Below, piece after piece: positions 43,832 through 53,632 of a DNA stretch of 64,000 nt. Under the pieces are notes generated by a model. It did no database searches. It was given only the letters and a program-made list of their open reading frames with translations, and was not told where the DNA came from. Source of the stretch: Desulfofundulus luciae (GTDB lineage Bacteria; Bacillota; Desulfotomaculia; Desulfotomaculales; Desulfovirgulaceae); NCBI RefSeq assembly GCF_030813795.1, contig NZ_JAUSUX010000012.1:28009-92008 (forward strand). Reading direction: 5' to 3'. Numbering within the stretch: position 1 is the stretch's first letter; every line of letters begins with the position of its first letter. Both the position numbers and the translations under genes were made by a program.

Positions 43832-45589
43832 TTACCGGGTCTGTATTAGACTTTGCAGGTCACTTAAAATCCGGGCTATACGCCCTTGATCACCAAACCT
43901 TTCGGCCTCAGCCAGTTCCTGTACCAGTCTTTCTCTTTTTTCCTGTATATTATTTCTTTGAATGGTACAGACAAGATCGGGAATTATTTTAACCGGGTCA
44001 TCCCCGGGTATTTTTTCCATGAGCAATTGGCTTAGTAAATTTTGTCCTTCTTCGTCCAGTTCATGCATCCACGCAGCCGGATCAACCCGCGGGGCTTCCC
44101 CCTCACGGCAGATAAACTGGTAAATCTGGCGTAAACCAGGGTCCCGGGGGAAGGATTCGCCCAGTTGCCGGCGAACCTCCTGCACATATCCTGGATAATG
44201 CAACAAAAGCTGGATAAGGAGCAATTCCGCCTTATTTCGGGCGCTTGCTATTATATTATGCTTATTTTTAGCAATTTTATCCGGATTTGACCATTTTTTT
44301 CCCGAGTTTTTACCAAATCGTTGCAAAGCATCTCTTACCGCTTCCCAGCTTAAGCTTAAACGGGCAGCCACCCGCTTAATACCCTCTTCCCGTTCCACTT
44401 CCCCAGGCATGGCAGCCAGGTTTGGTAGAACCTGGGCCAACAGGGAAGCGGTATCACCACCTTTTTCCGCCGCCCGGCTTAGCTTGTAGTCCAGCAGGGA
44501 GGTCGCCGTCTCCACCAGTTGCTGCCACTTCTCCCTTCCATGCTGCCTGATATATTCATCCGGGTCTTTACCCTCGGGAATGGTGACCACCCGCACGCGA
44601 AATCCAAGCTGTTGCAGAAGATCCAGCCCCCGGATGGTGGCAGCAACGCCAGCCGTATCAGCGTCATAAGCAATGACCACATCTTTAGTGTAACGGGACA
44701 AAAGATGGCCCTGCTCTGCAGTGAGGCTGGTCCCCAGGGAAGCCACCGCATTGTGAATTCCGTGCTGGTGAGCGGTAATCACATCCATATAGCCTTCCAT
44801 AATGATGGCATAGCCTTGTTCCCGGATGGCCGCCCGGGCCAGATGCAGACCGAAAAGCAACCGTCCCTTATTAAATACTATGGTCTCCGGGGTGTTCAAG
44901 TACTTGGGCTGGCTGTCATCCAATACCCGGCCCCCGAAACCCACCACCCGACCCTGGGCATTGCAAATGGGAAAGATCAGGCGGTTTCTAAACCGGTCGT
45001 AAGGTTTACCCCGCTCCCCCCTGATCAACAGACCCAGTTCCACTGCCCGGTGGGAAGGGCAGTTGCGGGATGCAAGAAACTGTAACAGGGTATCCCACCC
45101 GGGAGGAGCATAACCCAGTTGAAAAATTCCCTGGGTATGCCGGGACACTCCCCGCTTTTCCAGATAGCTGCGGGCCTCGCTTGCTTCCGGCCGGTGGGTG
45201 AGAATATGGTGGTAAAAATCCCGTACCATAGCGTTAATTTCCCAGGCCTGCTCCTCCAACCACGCCCGCGACCCCTCCCGGGGCCCACCAAAGCGCGGTA
45301 CTACTATCCCGGCCCGGTCAGCCAACCTGTGTACCGCCTCTGGAAAAGTCAGGTTCTCGTGAAGCATCAAAAACTTAAAAACGTTACCGCCTGCCCCGCA
45401 GCCAAAACAGTAAAAAATCTGTTTGTCGGGGCTGACCGTAAAGGATGGATCCCTCTCCTGGTGAAAGGGACAACTACCAACATAGTTTTTACCTTTCTTC
45501 TCCAGGCGAACATACTCACTGATTAGCTGCACAATATCGGTTGCCAGGCGGACGGATTCCACCACATCGGCAGGGATCAGGCCACCCAT
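43832..45589 (-). CDS. dnaG: DNA primase
   Basis: 585 residues. Synthesises RNA primers at the replication fork. N-terminal CHC2 zinc finger with [11 protein letters not shown] and [10 protein letters not shown]; Toprim catalytic domain with [16 protein letters not shown] (acidic site) and YDADTAG; C-terminal helicase-binding domain. The ATG at 45589 follows AGGGTGG at 5 nt; a GTG at 45598 is possible. It precedes rpoD directly and follows dgt by about 115 bp. Confidence 0.97.
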   Translation of the reverse strand: MGGLIPADVVESVRLATDIVQLISEYVRLEKKGKNYVGSCPFHQERDPSFTVSPDKQIFYCFGCGAGGNVFKFLMLHENLTFPEAVHRLADRAGIVVPRFGGPREGSRAWLEEQAWEINAMVRDFYHHILTHRPEASEARSYLEKRGVSRHTQGIFQLGYAPPGWDTLLQFLASRNCPSHRAVELGLLIRGERGKPYDRFRNRLIFPICNAQGRVVGFGGRVLDDSQPKYLNTPETIVFNKGRLLFGLHLARAAIREQGYAIIMEGYMDVITAHQHGIHNAVASLGTSLTAEQGHLLSRYTKDVVIAYDADTAGVAATIRGLDLLQQLGFRVRVVTIPEGKDPDEYIRQHGREKWQQLVETATSLLDYKLSRAAEKGGDTASLLAQVLPNLAAMPGEVEREEGIKRVAARLSLSWEAVRDALQRFGKNSGKKWSNPDKIAKNKHNIIASARNKAELLLIQLLLHYPGYVQEVRRQLGESFPRDPGLRQIYQFICREGEAPRVDPAAWMHELDEEGQNLLSQLLMEKIPGDDPVKIIPDLVCTIQRNNIQEKRERLVQELAEAERFGDQGRIARILSDLQSLIQTR

Positions 45590-45705
45590 GGGAACCACCC
45601 TTCCACATCCATCCCAGGGGCGTCACGTCCCTCTGTGAATGAGGTATTCGCTATCACTATAGATTTTCCTCCCCAGACCTTCGACAATTTTCTGTCCTCC
45701 CGCCG

Positions 45706-46716
45706 TCAACCCTGTCCCGGCGTGGGAAAAGCCCGGGGAATAAAGAGACGAGAAAATTGAGTAATGGCGAAATGGTCGGTCATGCCCGCAATGTAATCAC
45801 AAACTACCCTTTCCACCCCTACCTCATCAACCCTCTTGAGTTGTTCCGGCGGCAGCGCTTCCGGATGCTTGGTAAAGTAAGTGTAAAGGTACTGGACCAC
45901 GTTTTTTGCCTTGGATTCCTCTCTTTTCGCCTCTGAACCAATGTAAACATGGGCAAAGAGGAAAGACCGCAACTCATCTGTGGCTTGCTGGACCTCGGGG
46001 CTCATGGAGATCACCGGTTTTTCCCAGCTGTTGTTGATCAGGTCCAGCACCATAGTATTAATGCGTTCCCGGTGGGTGCGTCCCAGAACGTCCAGGCAGA
46101 ATTTCGGTAGATCCTCCAGGGTAAGAATGCCACCCCGGATGGCGTCATCAATATCATGGTTAATATAGGCCACGCGGTCACAAATTTTTACCACCTGGCC
46201 TTCCAGGGTGAGCGGCCGTACCGGACCGGTGTGGTTTAAAATCCCATCCCGGACTTCCCGGGTAAGGTTTAAACCCCTTCCCCCTTCCAGTTCATCCACG
46301 ATCCGCAAACTTTGCTCATTATGGCGAAACCCGGGAGGAAAAACTTCATTTAAAGCTTCTTCCCCGATATGACCAAAGGGGGTATGCCCCAGGTCATGGC
46401 CCAGGGCAATGGCCTCGGTAAGGTCTTCATTCAGACGCAGGGCTTTGGCCACCGTACGGGAAATTTGAGCCACTTCGAGGGTATGGGTAAGCCGGGTACG
46501 GTAGTGATCCCCTTCGGGAATGATAAAAACCTGGGTCTTGCCCTTTAGCCGGCGAAAACTTTTGGAGTGGATGATCCGGTCCCGGTCCCGTTGAAAAGCC
46601 GTACGCACCTGACAGGGTTCCTCGGGGTACAGGCGACCGGCACTGGACGAACTGCAACAGGCGTAGGGAGATAACTGTTGTTCCTCCAACCTTTCCGTGC
46701 GTTCCCGAATGTTCAC
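45706..46716 (-). CDS. dgt: dGTP triphosphohydrolase-like HD protein
   Basis: 336 residues. HD-domain dNTP triphosphohydrolase (dGTPase family) that removes triphosphate from deoxynucleotides. Metal ligands are visible as TRLTHTLEVAQ, then ALGHDLGHTPFGHIGEEAL and a later DRVAYINHDIDDA. An N-terminal SSSSAGRLYPEEP segment is typical. GTG 46716 is selected behind GGGGGGT; the frame is open further upstream to 46770 without a start of equal quality. Located upstream of dnaG, as in several Clostridia, consistent with a role in dNTP balance. Confidence 0.93.
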   Translation of the reverse strand: MNIRERTERLEEQQLSPYACCSSSSAGRLYPEEPCQVRTAFQRDRDRIIHSKSFRRLKGKTQVFIIPEGDHYRTRLTHTLEVAQISRTVAKALRLNEDLTEAIALGHDLGHTPFGHIGEEALNEVFPPGFRHNEQSLRIVDELEGGRGLNLTREVRDGILNHTGPVRPLTLEGQVVKICDRVAYINHDIDDAIRGGILTLEDLPKFCLDVLGRTHRERINTMVLDLINNSWEKPVISMSPEVQQATDELRSFLFAHVYIGSEAKREESKAKNVVQYLYTYFTKHPEALPPEQLKRVDEVGVERVVCDYIAGMTDHFAITQFSRLFIPRAFPTPGQG

Positions 46717-46777
46717 CTTTACCCCCCCGATGAAAAACCCCCGGAGCCACGGGGCAAAAACCGGGGGCATGAAGTTT

Positions 46778-47401
46778 CTACCTGCCCGTCACCCGGAACC
46801 TGTCACGCAGCCCCCGGGTAGCCAGGGCTACTTCCACTACCCGCCGGGCCAGTATCCGGGCCCGCTGCAATCCCAGAGTGTCCTCTCCGGCGGGATCCTG
46901 GGCACAGGCTCCTTGATGCCCCGCATCATCCTCCAGGTAGCCGTCCCCCACAACGGTCATTCCCTGGCAAAGCATCATGTCGTGCATCGCCCGCAAGGCG
47001 GTTTCCTGCCCGCCAAAACGGGCACCGCCTACGGTTAATGCCCCGCCGACAACATTCAAGAGAGCTTTCTCCCGGCGCAAAAGACGGGTGCGGTCCCAAA
47101 AAGACTTCAGGTGGGATGATACGGTACTGAAATATACGGGACTGCCCATAATGATGCCATCGGCCTGGCGCATTAAATTAAACACGTCCTCCAAACGGGT
47201 TCCGGCAAAGCACTTCCCCGAACAGGGATCGGAGCAAACGGTACAATAGGGGACTTTTAATTCCGCCAGCACCTCGGACACCTGGCAAAAGACAAACTTT
47301 GCGCCTGCCGTTTCCACTACTTCCCTGGTGGCCAGCAACATCTGAGCGGTACTGCCCGCCCGACGAGGACTACCGTTAATAGCCAGAACCAGCATATTCA
47401 T
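46778..47401 (-). CDS. NADPH-dependent FMN reductase / iron-sulfur flavoprotein
   Basis: 207 residues, flavodoxin fold. The FMN phosphate loop is INGSPRRAGSTAQM at residues 8-21; GSPVYFSTVSSHLKSFWDR binds the flavin ring. A cysteine cluster (CTVCSDPCSGKC, about residues 53-64) is in the position where iron-sulfur flavoproteins bind [4Fe-4S], so an electron-transfer role is likely. The C-terminal third is longer than simple NAD(P)H-FMN reductases. ATG start with AGAGGGT. Partner unknown. It has 60 bp to dgt and about 100 bp to thpR. Confidence 0.88.
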   Translation of the reverse strand: MNMLVLAINGSPRRAGSTAQMLLATREVVETAGAKFVFCQVSEVLAELKVPYCTVCSDPCSGKCFAGTRLEDVFNLMRQADGIIMGSPVYFSTVSSHLKSFWDRTRLLRREKALLNVVGGALTVGGARFGGQETALRAMHDMMLCQGMTVVGDGYLEDDAGHQGACAQDPAGEDTLGLQRARILARRVVEVALATRGLRDRFRVTGR

Positions 47402-47505
47402 ACCCTCTCTTCAAGGACTTAAACTAAACTATTACACCTTAAAAAACAAATTTCCTTCCTTGAGATTTTTAAAAAAATTATGCCTTGCCAAACGAATTTA
47501 GACCT

Positions 47506-48087
47506 TTAACGGCTTTTTAGACGAATTTGGGCCATCAAGGTATATATGGGGCCGCCTCGGGTAAGCTCGCTCTGCATCAAATCCACCGAAGACACTTGAA
47601 CCGTTCCAAGGTGAGTGCAGGCATCGCCAAGTTCACGCACCCGGAGCATCAGTTCTTGCACCCCCCGGGGGGAACGCAACCTGGCCAGCGTTAAGTGGGG
47701 AGAAAAGGGTCGACCTGGTAAAGGAATTCCGAAAGGCACCATGGCCTCGCCCACCAGCCGGTAGATTTCCTGCAACTCGTTCCCCCCGCCGATGACACCG
47801 GTCCAGAGAACCCGGGGACGCCGGGGATCCGGGAACACGCCCAAACCACCCAACTGCACGGAAAAAGTCTTTTGGGTAAGCAAGACCTTTTGGGCCGCGG
47901 AAATCAGGGCATTGATCAGGGAAACCTCCACCTCTCCCAGAAAGTGGACGGTTAAATGCAAATTTTCCTTTTCCACCCACTTGGCATCCGCCCCGGCCCC
48001 TTGCAACTGCCTTTGGATATCCCAAAGCCGCTCTTTAATTGTATCGGGAAGGTTTATGGCCCAGAAAAGCCGCATGGTTTTACCCAT
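47506..48087 (-). CDS. thpR: RNA 2',3'-cyclic phosphodiesterase
   Basis: 193 residues of the 2H phosphoesterase superfamily (LigT/ThpR). Both HxT motifs are present: HLTVHFLG near residue 44 and HLTLARL near 130. RLFWAINLP is the usual opening. ATG 48087 lies 7 nt behind GAGGAG and overlaps the HD-GYP gene by 8 nt. Opens 2',3'-cyclic phosphate ends of RNA; physiological substrate is uncertain. Confidence 0.93.
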   Translation of the reverse strand: MGKTMRLFWAINLPDTIKERLWDIQRQLQGAGADAKWVEKENLHLTVHFLGEVEVSLINALISAAQKVLLTQKTFSVQLGGLGVFPDPRRPRVLWTGVIGGGNELQEIYRLVGEAMVPFGIPLPGRPFSPHLTLARLRSPRGVQELMLRVRELGDACTHLGTVQVSSVDLMQSELTRGGPIYTLMAQIRLKSR

Positions 48088-49093
48088 TCCCCCGCTCCTC
48101 TTCCTCGCCCTTATACTCGCCCAAAATACGCATAAAAGCTTCGACTACCTGGGGGTCAAATTGGCCCCCGGCATGGCGTTTCAATTCGTCGATGGCCACC
48201 GGCACCGGCAATGCCTTGCGATAGCTGCGATCCGAGGTCATGGCATCAAAGGCATCGGCCACGGCCAGAATGCGGCTGAGCAGGGGAATTTCTTCACCCC
48301 GCAACCCCCGCGGGTAACCCCGGCCATCATAACGTTCATGGTGGGCCAGCACTACCGGAACCACATCCTCCAACCAGCTGATATGGGACAAAATAGTGGC
48401 TCCCTTTTCCGGATGGGAGGTGATCTGCTTAAATTCATCCGTTGTTAGGGCCCCCGGCTTGTTGAGAATATTTTCCGGCACGCCGATTTTACCTACGTCA
48501 TGCACGATACCGCATATGTAAGCCAGATCAACCTCTTTTTCGTCAAGCCCAAGGGCCTCCGCAATCAGACGGGCATATTCAGCCACCTTTTCACTGTGTC
48601 CCATGGTGTATTGATCCCGGGCCCCAATGGCTTCGGCAAAAGCATAGATGGTTTCAAACTGCTCGGAGACTGTGGTCAGGCGATTCATTACCGTTTCCTT
48701 TAACAGCCTCCGGTCCCGGAGGAAATTGTGGTAGATGGCACAGGCCCCCACCACCCCTCCATCCCGGTTCCGCAGGATAGAAGTATCAACCAGGAAAACT
48801 TTCGGTACAATATATAACACGGTTTTTATTTCTTCCAGACGTAAAGAAAACTCGCGGCCCGTTTCCAGCGTTTCAATTAAAGCGCTGGAATATCTGCCCC
48901 TGTGGTCAAATTTTTTCCCCTGGTAAAGGCTTTCAGTCAAGGGGCGGGAAATAACCTCTTCTTTTTTAACCCCCAGTTCCCTTTCGGAAGCGCTGTTGAG
49001 ATAAATCAGGATTCCCCCGGTATCAACAACCAGCACCGGACAGGGTAAAGCATCTAAAATCAGATGGTCTAGCGATGCGGTTTCACCATCCAT
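48080..49093 (-). CDS. PAS-HD-GYP cyclic-di-GMP phosphodiesterase
   Basis: 337 residues. An N-terminal PAS domain (about 10-125) is followed by HD-GYP (about 150-337). The catalytic residues appear as GIVHDVGKIGVPENIL, TSHPEKGA, and HHERYDGRGYPRGLRGEEIP, the GYP segment itself intact; thus probably an active c-di-GMP hydrolase. ATG 49093 follows AAAGGGG; the upstream open frame to 49309 is intergenic. A cytosolic sensor, since no membrane segment is seen. Confidence 0.93.
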   Translation of the reverse strand: MDGETASLDHLILDALPCPVLVVDTGGILIYLNSASERELGVKKEEVISRPLTESLYQGKKFDHRGRYSSALIETLETGREFSLRLEEIKTVLYIVPKVFLVDTSILRNRDGGVVGACAIYHNFLRDRRLLKETVMNRLTTVSEQFETIYAFAEAIGARDQYTMGHSEKVAEYARLIAEALGLDEKEVDLAYICGIVHDVGKIGVPENILNKPGALTTDEFKQITSHPEKGATILSHISWLEDVVPVVLAHHERYDGRGYPRGLRGEEIPLLSRILAVADAFDAMTSDRSYRKALPVPVAIDELKRHAGGQFDPQVVEAFMRILGEYKGEEEERGNG

Positions 49094-49405
49094 ATGAGGT
49101 CCCCTTTCCCTTAAACGATAACCGTTATAATCTTTCTCTTTTTGTCGCCTTTTTCCTGTAACCAACCCCCTAAAATTATTAACCCTCCCAAAGGGAGGGC
49201 GCAGTATCGTCAGAAATGACCTTGGGCGGCCGGTTAATTTATCGCGGAAAGACGCGCGCTCCTTCCGTGACCACCGGCCGCCCTCCTCATTACAGTTCTC
49301 AAGCGTCACTTTTAATTCGGCAAGTATTCAGTCAATTAGCTTTAGGCACTTCATTGTCCCCGCTCACTCCAGTGCTCCGCGCCTAGGTTTTACTGAACAT
49401 TTACT
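49094..49405 (-). other. Intergenic region with two hairpins downstream of the PPDK fusion gene
   Basis: No gene is seen in 312 bp. CCCTCCC/GGGAGGG (49183-49199), followed on the minus strand by TTAATAATTTTA, may be a terminator. A larger structure with GGGCGGCCGG (49225-49234) and CCGGCCGCCC (about 49276-49285) arms encloses a CGCG-GAAAGA-CGCG stem and has no T-tract. The latter is unassigned. Confidence 0.45.
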
Positions 49406-52400
49406 TTAACCGTTCTTTACCCTGGCCTGGGCTGCGGCCAAGCGGGCAATGGGGACCCGGAAGGGGGAACAGCTTACATAGTTCAACCCGATGCGGTGGC
49501 AAAACTCAATGGAACTGGGCTCGCCGCCGTGCTCGCCGCAAATACCGATGACCAGATCGGGTTTGGTCTGGCGGCCCAAAGCCACGCACATTTTCATCAA
49601 TTTGCCCACGCCGGCCTGGTCCAGAACGATGAAGGGGTTTTCCGGCAGGATCTTCTTCTCCACATACTCGTGGAGGAATTTACCCTCGGCATCATCCCGG
49701 GAAAAACCAAAGGTGGTTTGGGTCAGGTCATTGGTACCAAAGGAGAAGAAATCGGCTTCCCGGGCAATTTCATCAGCCAGCAGGGCCGCGCGGGGTATTT
49801 CTATCATTGTCCCCACGCTATACTCAAATTCCACACCCGTTTCCTTCATTACCTGTTCAGCCACTTCGTCAACCAGACGGCGCAGCAAAGCCAGCTCCCT
49901 GACCTCACCCACCAGGGGAATTTCCACTTCCGGGAACACCTTTACGCCCTCTTTTACCAGCTGGGCCGTAGCCTGGAAAATGGCCCTGGCTTGCATGGCA
50001 TAAACTTCCGGGAAGGTTATACCCAGACGGCAGCCCCTGTGACCCAGCATGGGGTTGAATTCCGCCAGCACCCTTACCTTTTTCAGCAGTTCCTCTTTCT
50101 TCCGCAGTTCTTCTTCATCGCCACCGGTGAGGCGCAGGCGGGTAATTTCCACGGCCAGTTCTTCCGCATTGGGCAAAAATTCATGCAAGGGGGGATCCAG
50201 CAGGCGGATGGTAACCGGCAAACCCTCCATAGCCTTCAAGATGCCATAGAAATCCCCCTGCTGCATGGGCAAAAGCTTATTCAGGGCGGCCTGGCGCTCC
50301 TGGGTGGTGGTGGCCAGGATCATCTCCTGCACTATGGGCAGACGGTCCGGGGCCATAAACATGTGTTCCGTGCGGGTCAGACCGATACCCTCGGCTCCAA
50401 AGGCCCGGGCTTTAGCCGCATCTTCCGGAGTGTCGGCATTGGCCCTTACGCCCAGGGTGCGGATCTCGTCGGCCCACTGCAGCAGCTCAAGGAACTCGGG
50501 GGAAAGCTCGGGATCGATCAGCGGCACCTCCCCCAGCATGACCTGGCCGGTCGACCCGTCAATGGAAATGACATCTCCCTTTTTGACCACCAGGTCATTG
50601 ACGCGAAACTCGCCGGCCTCGTAATCAATGCGGATGGCCTCACAGCCGCACACGCAGGGCTTGCCCATCCCGCGGGCCACCACTGCCGCATGGCTGGTCA
50701 TTCCTCCCCGGGAGGTGAGCACCCCCTGGGCGGCAACGATGCCGTGGATGTCATCGGGAGTAGTTTCCGTACGGACCAGGATGATTTTTTCACCCTGATT
50801 GCCCAGCATTTCAGCCTCGTCGGCGTCAAATACAACCTTCCCGCTGGCGGCACCAGGGGAGGCAGGCAGGCCTTTGGCAATAGCCTTTACGCTGGCCCGG
50901 GGATCGATACGGCGGTGCAGCAGTTGATCCAGCTGGGCGGGCTCAACGCGCATGACGGCCTCTTCTTTGCTGATCAACCCCTCATGGACCATATCCACGG
51001 CAATTTTTACGGCCGCCTGGGCGGTGCGCTTACCGGTGCGGGTCTGCAAAATATAAAGTTTGCCCCGTTCAATGGTAAACTCAATGTCCTGCATGTTCCG
51101 GTAATGCTTTTCCAGGCGCTCGCAAATGGAGGCAAACTGCTGGTATACATCGGGCATTTCCTCTTTTAAGTCGGAAATGGTCCGCGGTGTCCGGATACCC
51201 GCCACCACGTCTTCGCCCTGGGCATTAATCAAGTATTCCCCGTAAAGCTCCCGGGCTCCGGTGGCCGGGTCCCGGGTAAAGGCCACCCCGGTACCGCAAT
51301 CATCCCCCAGGTTACCAAAGACCATCACCTGGATGTTAACGGCGGTACCCAGGTCATCGGGAATTTTGTTGATCTTGCGGTAAACGATAGCCCGGTCGTT
51401 GTTCCAGGAGTTAAATACGGCATAGATGGCCATGAAAAGCTGCTCCATGGGGTCCTGGGGGAAAGATCGCCCGGTCTCCCGTTCGATTAAGGCTCTGTAC
51501 TCAGCGACCACCTGTTCCAGGTCCCCGGCCGGCAATTCCTGGTCCAGGGTTACCCGCCGGCGCTCCTTATACCTTTCCAGGATCCGTTCGAATTTGGCAT
51601 GTTCAATGCCCAGGACCACATCGCCAAACATATTCAAGAAACGGCGGTAGCAGTCAAAGGCAAAGCGGCGGTTGGCTGCCCGGCTCAGGCCTTCCACCGT
51701 TTCATCGTTTAGCCCCAGGTTGAGCACTGTATCCATCATCCCGGGCATGGATACGGGAGCCCCGGAGCGTACGCTCACCAGCAAGGGATTGGCGGGATCG
51801 CCAAACCGCTTGCCCGTTTTTTCCTCCAGGACACGCATCTTTTCCCGCACCTGTTCCTCCAAACCGGGAGGAAACCGCCGATCATTAACGTAAAACTCCT
51901 TGCAGGCTTCCGTGGTAATAATCAAACCGGGCGGGACAGGCAGGCCGATGTTGGTCATCTCCGCCAGATTTGCCCCTTTACCGCCGAGCAGATTCTTCAT
52001 GTCTGCGCGGCCCTCTTCAAACAGGTAGACATACTTTTTACTTGACATGCCTTTCCCCCTATAATAAATTTCCAGCACGCGGCTGGCCGTTTCCTCTACC
52101 GCCTTGTTGGTAACGTCAATGACCGAACATTTTACCCGGCGCATGACTTCTTCCGCGTACTCCAGCTCCTGCAGTATGCGTTCCATGCTGGCGTAATTGG
52201 CCTTGGAAGCCAGCCCCAGGGCCTTCAAGCGTTCCCGCCGGATTTCATTCAACTGCTGGGGCTGGATGGTTAAACCGATTACCCGGTGGGACGGCAATTT
52301 GAAAATTTCTTCCGGTGGCGCCACCTCGGGCACCAGGGGAACATTGGCTGCCTTGATGGCCTTGTGGGCCAGGTACATGCACAAGGGAGTTTTAGAAGTC

Positions 52401-52909
52401 CGGCTGACGCCGATCACCACCACGTCCGCCCGCAAAATTCCCCGGGGGTCTTTGCCGTCATCGTACTTTACGGCAAACTCCACTGCTTCCACCTTGCGGA
52501 AATAATCCTCGTCGATACGGCGGACCAGACCGGGTTCCAATTTCGGTCTTTGACCCCCTACCCGGGTCAAGGCATCCAGCATGGGAGTCAGGATGTCTAC
52601 GGTAGGTATATTGTACTTGCGCGCTTCCCTTTCCAAAGCTTCCCGTAACTCCGGAACAACCAGGGTATAGGCAATGACACTGGGCCTGGTACTTGCTTCC
52701 TGTACAATTTCGACAATTTCTTCCATATCATGTACAAAGGGTACCCGGTGGATATCCCCCACACCGGAGTTGAACTGGCTGGCCGCCGCCCGGGCCACCA
52801 GCTCCCCCGTTTCACCAATGGAATCGGAGATGATGTAAATCACCGGGTGTGTATTACTGGTCGTGGTAATGGTTACCTCCCCCTTAGTTTCCTTCTCCCA
52901 GCTCAACAA
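49406..52909 (-). CDS. ppdK: Fused PPDK regulatory kinase/phosphorylase and pyruvate phosphate dikinase
   Basis: One open frame of up to 1167 codons encodes two proteins normally separate. Residues about 15-285 are the bifunctional PPDK regulatory protein (DUF299/YqfL): [14 protein letters not shown] at the start and P-loop [11 protein letters not shown]. With no stop codon it runs into a complete 880-residue PPDK beginning at [16 protein letters not shown]-grasp domain, phosphohistidine domain with [18 protein letters not shown] (regulatory Thr two before catalytic His), and PEP-binding barrel with [11 protein letters not shown] and catalytic GICGEHGG. A good ribosome site (AGGGGGAAAGGC) still precedes the PPDK ATG at 52048, so free PPDK may also be made. 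Start: TTG 52909 lacks a ribosome site; GGGGGAGG points to ATT 52870. Confidence 0.93.
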   Translation of the reverse strand: MLSWEKETKGEVTITTTSNTHPVIYIISDSIGETGELVARAAASQFNSGVGDIHRVPFVHDMEEIVEIVQEASTRPSVIAYTLVVPELREALEREARKYNIPTVDILTPMLDALTRVGGQRPKLEPGLVRRIDEDYFRKVEAVEFAVKYDDGKDPRGILRADVVVIGVSRTSKTPLCMYLAHKAIKAANVPLVPEVAPPEEIFKLPSHRVIGLTIQPQQLNEIRRERLKALGLASKANYASMERILQELEYAEEVMRRVKCSVIDVTNKAVEETASRVLEIYYRGKGMSSKKYVYLFEEGRADMKNLLGGKGANLAEMTNIGLPVPPGLIITTEACKEFYVNDRRFPPGLEEQVREKMRVLEEKTGKRFGDPANPLLVSVRSGAPVSMPGMMDTVLNLGLNDETVEGLSRAANRRFAFDCYRRFLNMFGDVVLGIEHAKFERILERYKERRRVTLDQELPAGDLEQVVAEYRALIERETGRSFPQDPMEQLFMAIYAVFNSWNNDRAIVYRKINKIPDDLGTAVNIQVMVFGNLGDDCGTGVAFTRDPATGARELYGEYLINAQGEDVVAGIRTPRTISDLKEEMPDVYQQFASICERLEKHYRNMQDIEFTIERGKLYILQTRTGKRTAQAAVKIAVDMVHEGLISKEEAVMRVEPAQLDQLLHRRIDPRASVKAIAKGLPASPGAASGKVVFDADEAEMLGNQGEKIILVRTETTPDDIHGIVAAQGVLTSRGGMTSHAAVVARGMGKPCVCGCEAIRIDYEAGEFRVNDLVVKKGDVISIDGSTGQVMLGEVPLIDPELSPEFLELLQWADEIRTLGVRANADTPEDAAKARAFGAEGIGLTRTEHMFMAPDRLPIVQEMILATTTQERQAALNKLLPMQQGDFYGILKAMEGLPVTIRLLDPPLHEFLPNAEELAVEITRLRLTGGDEEELRKKEELLKKVRVLAEFNPMLGHRGCRLGITFPEVYAMQARAIFQATAQLVKEGVKVFPEVEIPLVGEVRELALLRRLVDEVAEQVMKETGVEFEYSVGTMIEIPRAALLADEIAREADFFSFGTNDLTQTTFGFSRDDAEGKFLHEYVEKKILPENPFIVLDQAGVGKLMKMCVALGRQTKPDLVIGICGEHGGEPSSIEFCHRIGLNYVSCSPFRVPIARLAAAQARVKNG
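52036..52061 (-). promoter_or_regulatory. Internal ribosome site and ATG of PPDK inside the fusion gene
   Basis: Minus-strand AGGGGGAAAGGC directly precedes ATG 52048-52046 (MSSKKYV, the normal PPDK start). The upstream codons read GAA-ATT-TAT-TAT-AGG-GGG-AAA-GGC with no stop, so the site lies within coding sequence. Confidence 0.85.
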
Positions 52910-53528
52910 AGAGGCGAGTAATGTTAGTCTTGCTCAGGCGACCAATGACTTCCAGGTCCTTGTTTTTGTCGCCACCCTCAACCGGGCGTACCACGGGCAG
53001 GGCATCCACTTCGTGGGTAATTAATTTCTTGGCTGCCAACCAGACCGAATCATCAGGGCCCACGGTAATGACGTTGGGCATGCGGGTCATCACCACACCC
53101 ACGGGCAATTTATGGATGTCCTGTCCCCCCAGGGTGATCTTCAATAGATCCTTCCGCGAGATAACCCCCTCCAAAATCCCTCCCTCCCGGACCACGATCA
53201 GTGTCCCTACGTCCTCAATGAACATGGTGACCACCGCATCGTACACCGAACAATGCTCAGACACCACCACAGGCACGGACTTTACTTCTCCCACCTTGAT
53301 GCGGTGGAGCTTTTCGGCAATCACCTTGTTCGGGGTCTTGCCGCTGTAATAGTAGCCCACCCGGGGCCGGGCCTCTAAAAGCCCGGCCATGGTCAAAATA
53401 GCCATATCGGGACGTAAAGTGGCCCGGGTGAGAGAGAGGCGCTCGGCAATCTGCTCACCGGTAATGGGACCTTCCTTTTTGACAATCTCCAGAATGGCTT
53501 CCTGTCGCTTGGAAAGTTCCAATTTCAT
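52884..53528 (-). CDS. ccpN: CcpN-like HTH-CBS transcriptional repressor
   Basis: 214 residues. N-terminal winged helix (about 1-60; [20 protein letters not shown]) and two CBS domains (about 80-140 and 145-205) that sense nucleotides. This is the layout of CcpN/YqzB, which controls gluconeogenic genes in Bacillus and is encoded next to the PPDK/PEP-synthase regulatory protein gene, as here. It could thus control the pyruvate-PEP node at the gene level while its neighbour acts on the enzyme. ATG start with AAGGGGCG. Confidence 0.92.
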   Translation of the reverse strand: MKLELSKRQEAILEIVKKEGPITGEQIAERLSLTRATLRPDMAILTMAGLLEARPRVGYYYSGKTPNKVIAEKLHRIKVGEVKSVPVVVSEHCSVYDAVVTMFIEDVGTLIVVREGGILEGVISRKDLLKITLGGQDIHKLPVGVVMTRMPNVITVGPDDSVWLAAKKLITHEVDALPVVRPVEGGDKNKDLEVIGRLSKTNITRLFVELGEGN

Positions 53529-53632
53529 CGCCCCTTAAAAGAGCAATTATGTTATACTAATCCACCTTGCCACAGCAATTATATATATTATATACTCCTT
53601 TTACATTTCCCTTCTGCACAGAAACCAAAAAT

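Noticed and set aside
49496..51169. A 557-codon open frame on the plus strand
   Set aside because: It lies wholly antisense to the conserved PPDK coding region; its composition is a mirror of GC-rich codons and it has no recognisable motifs.
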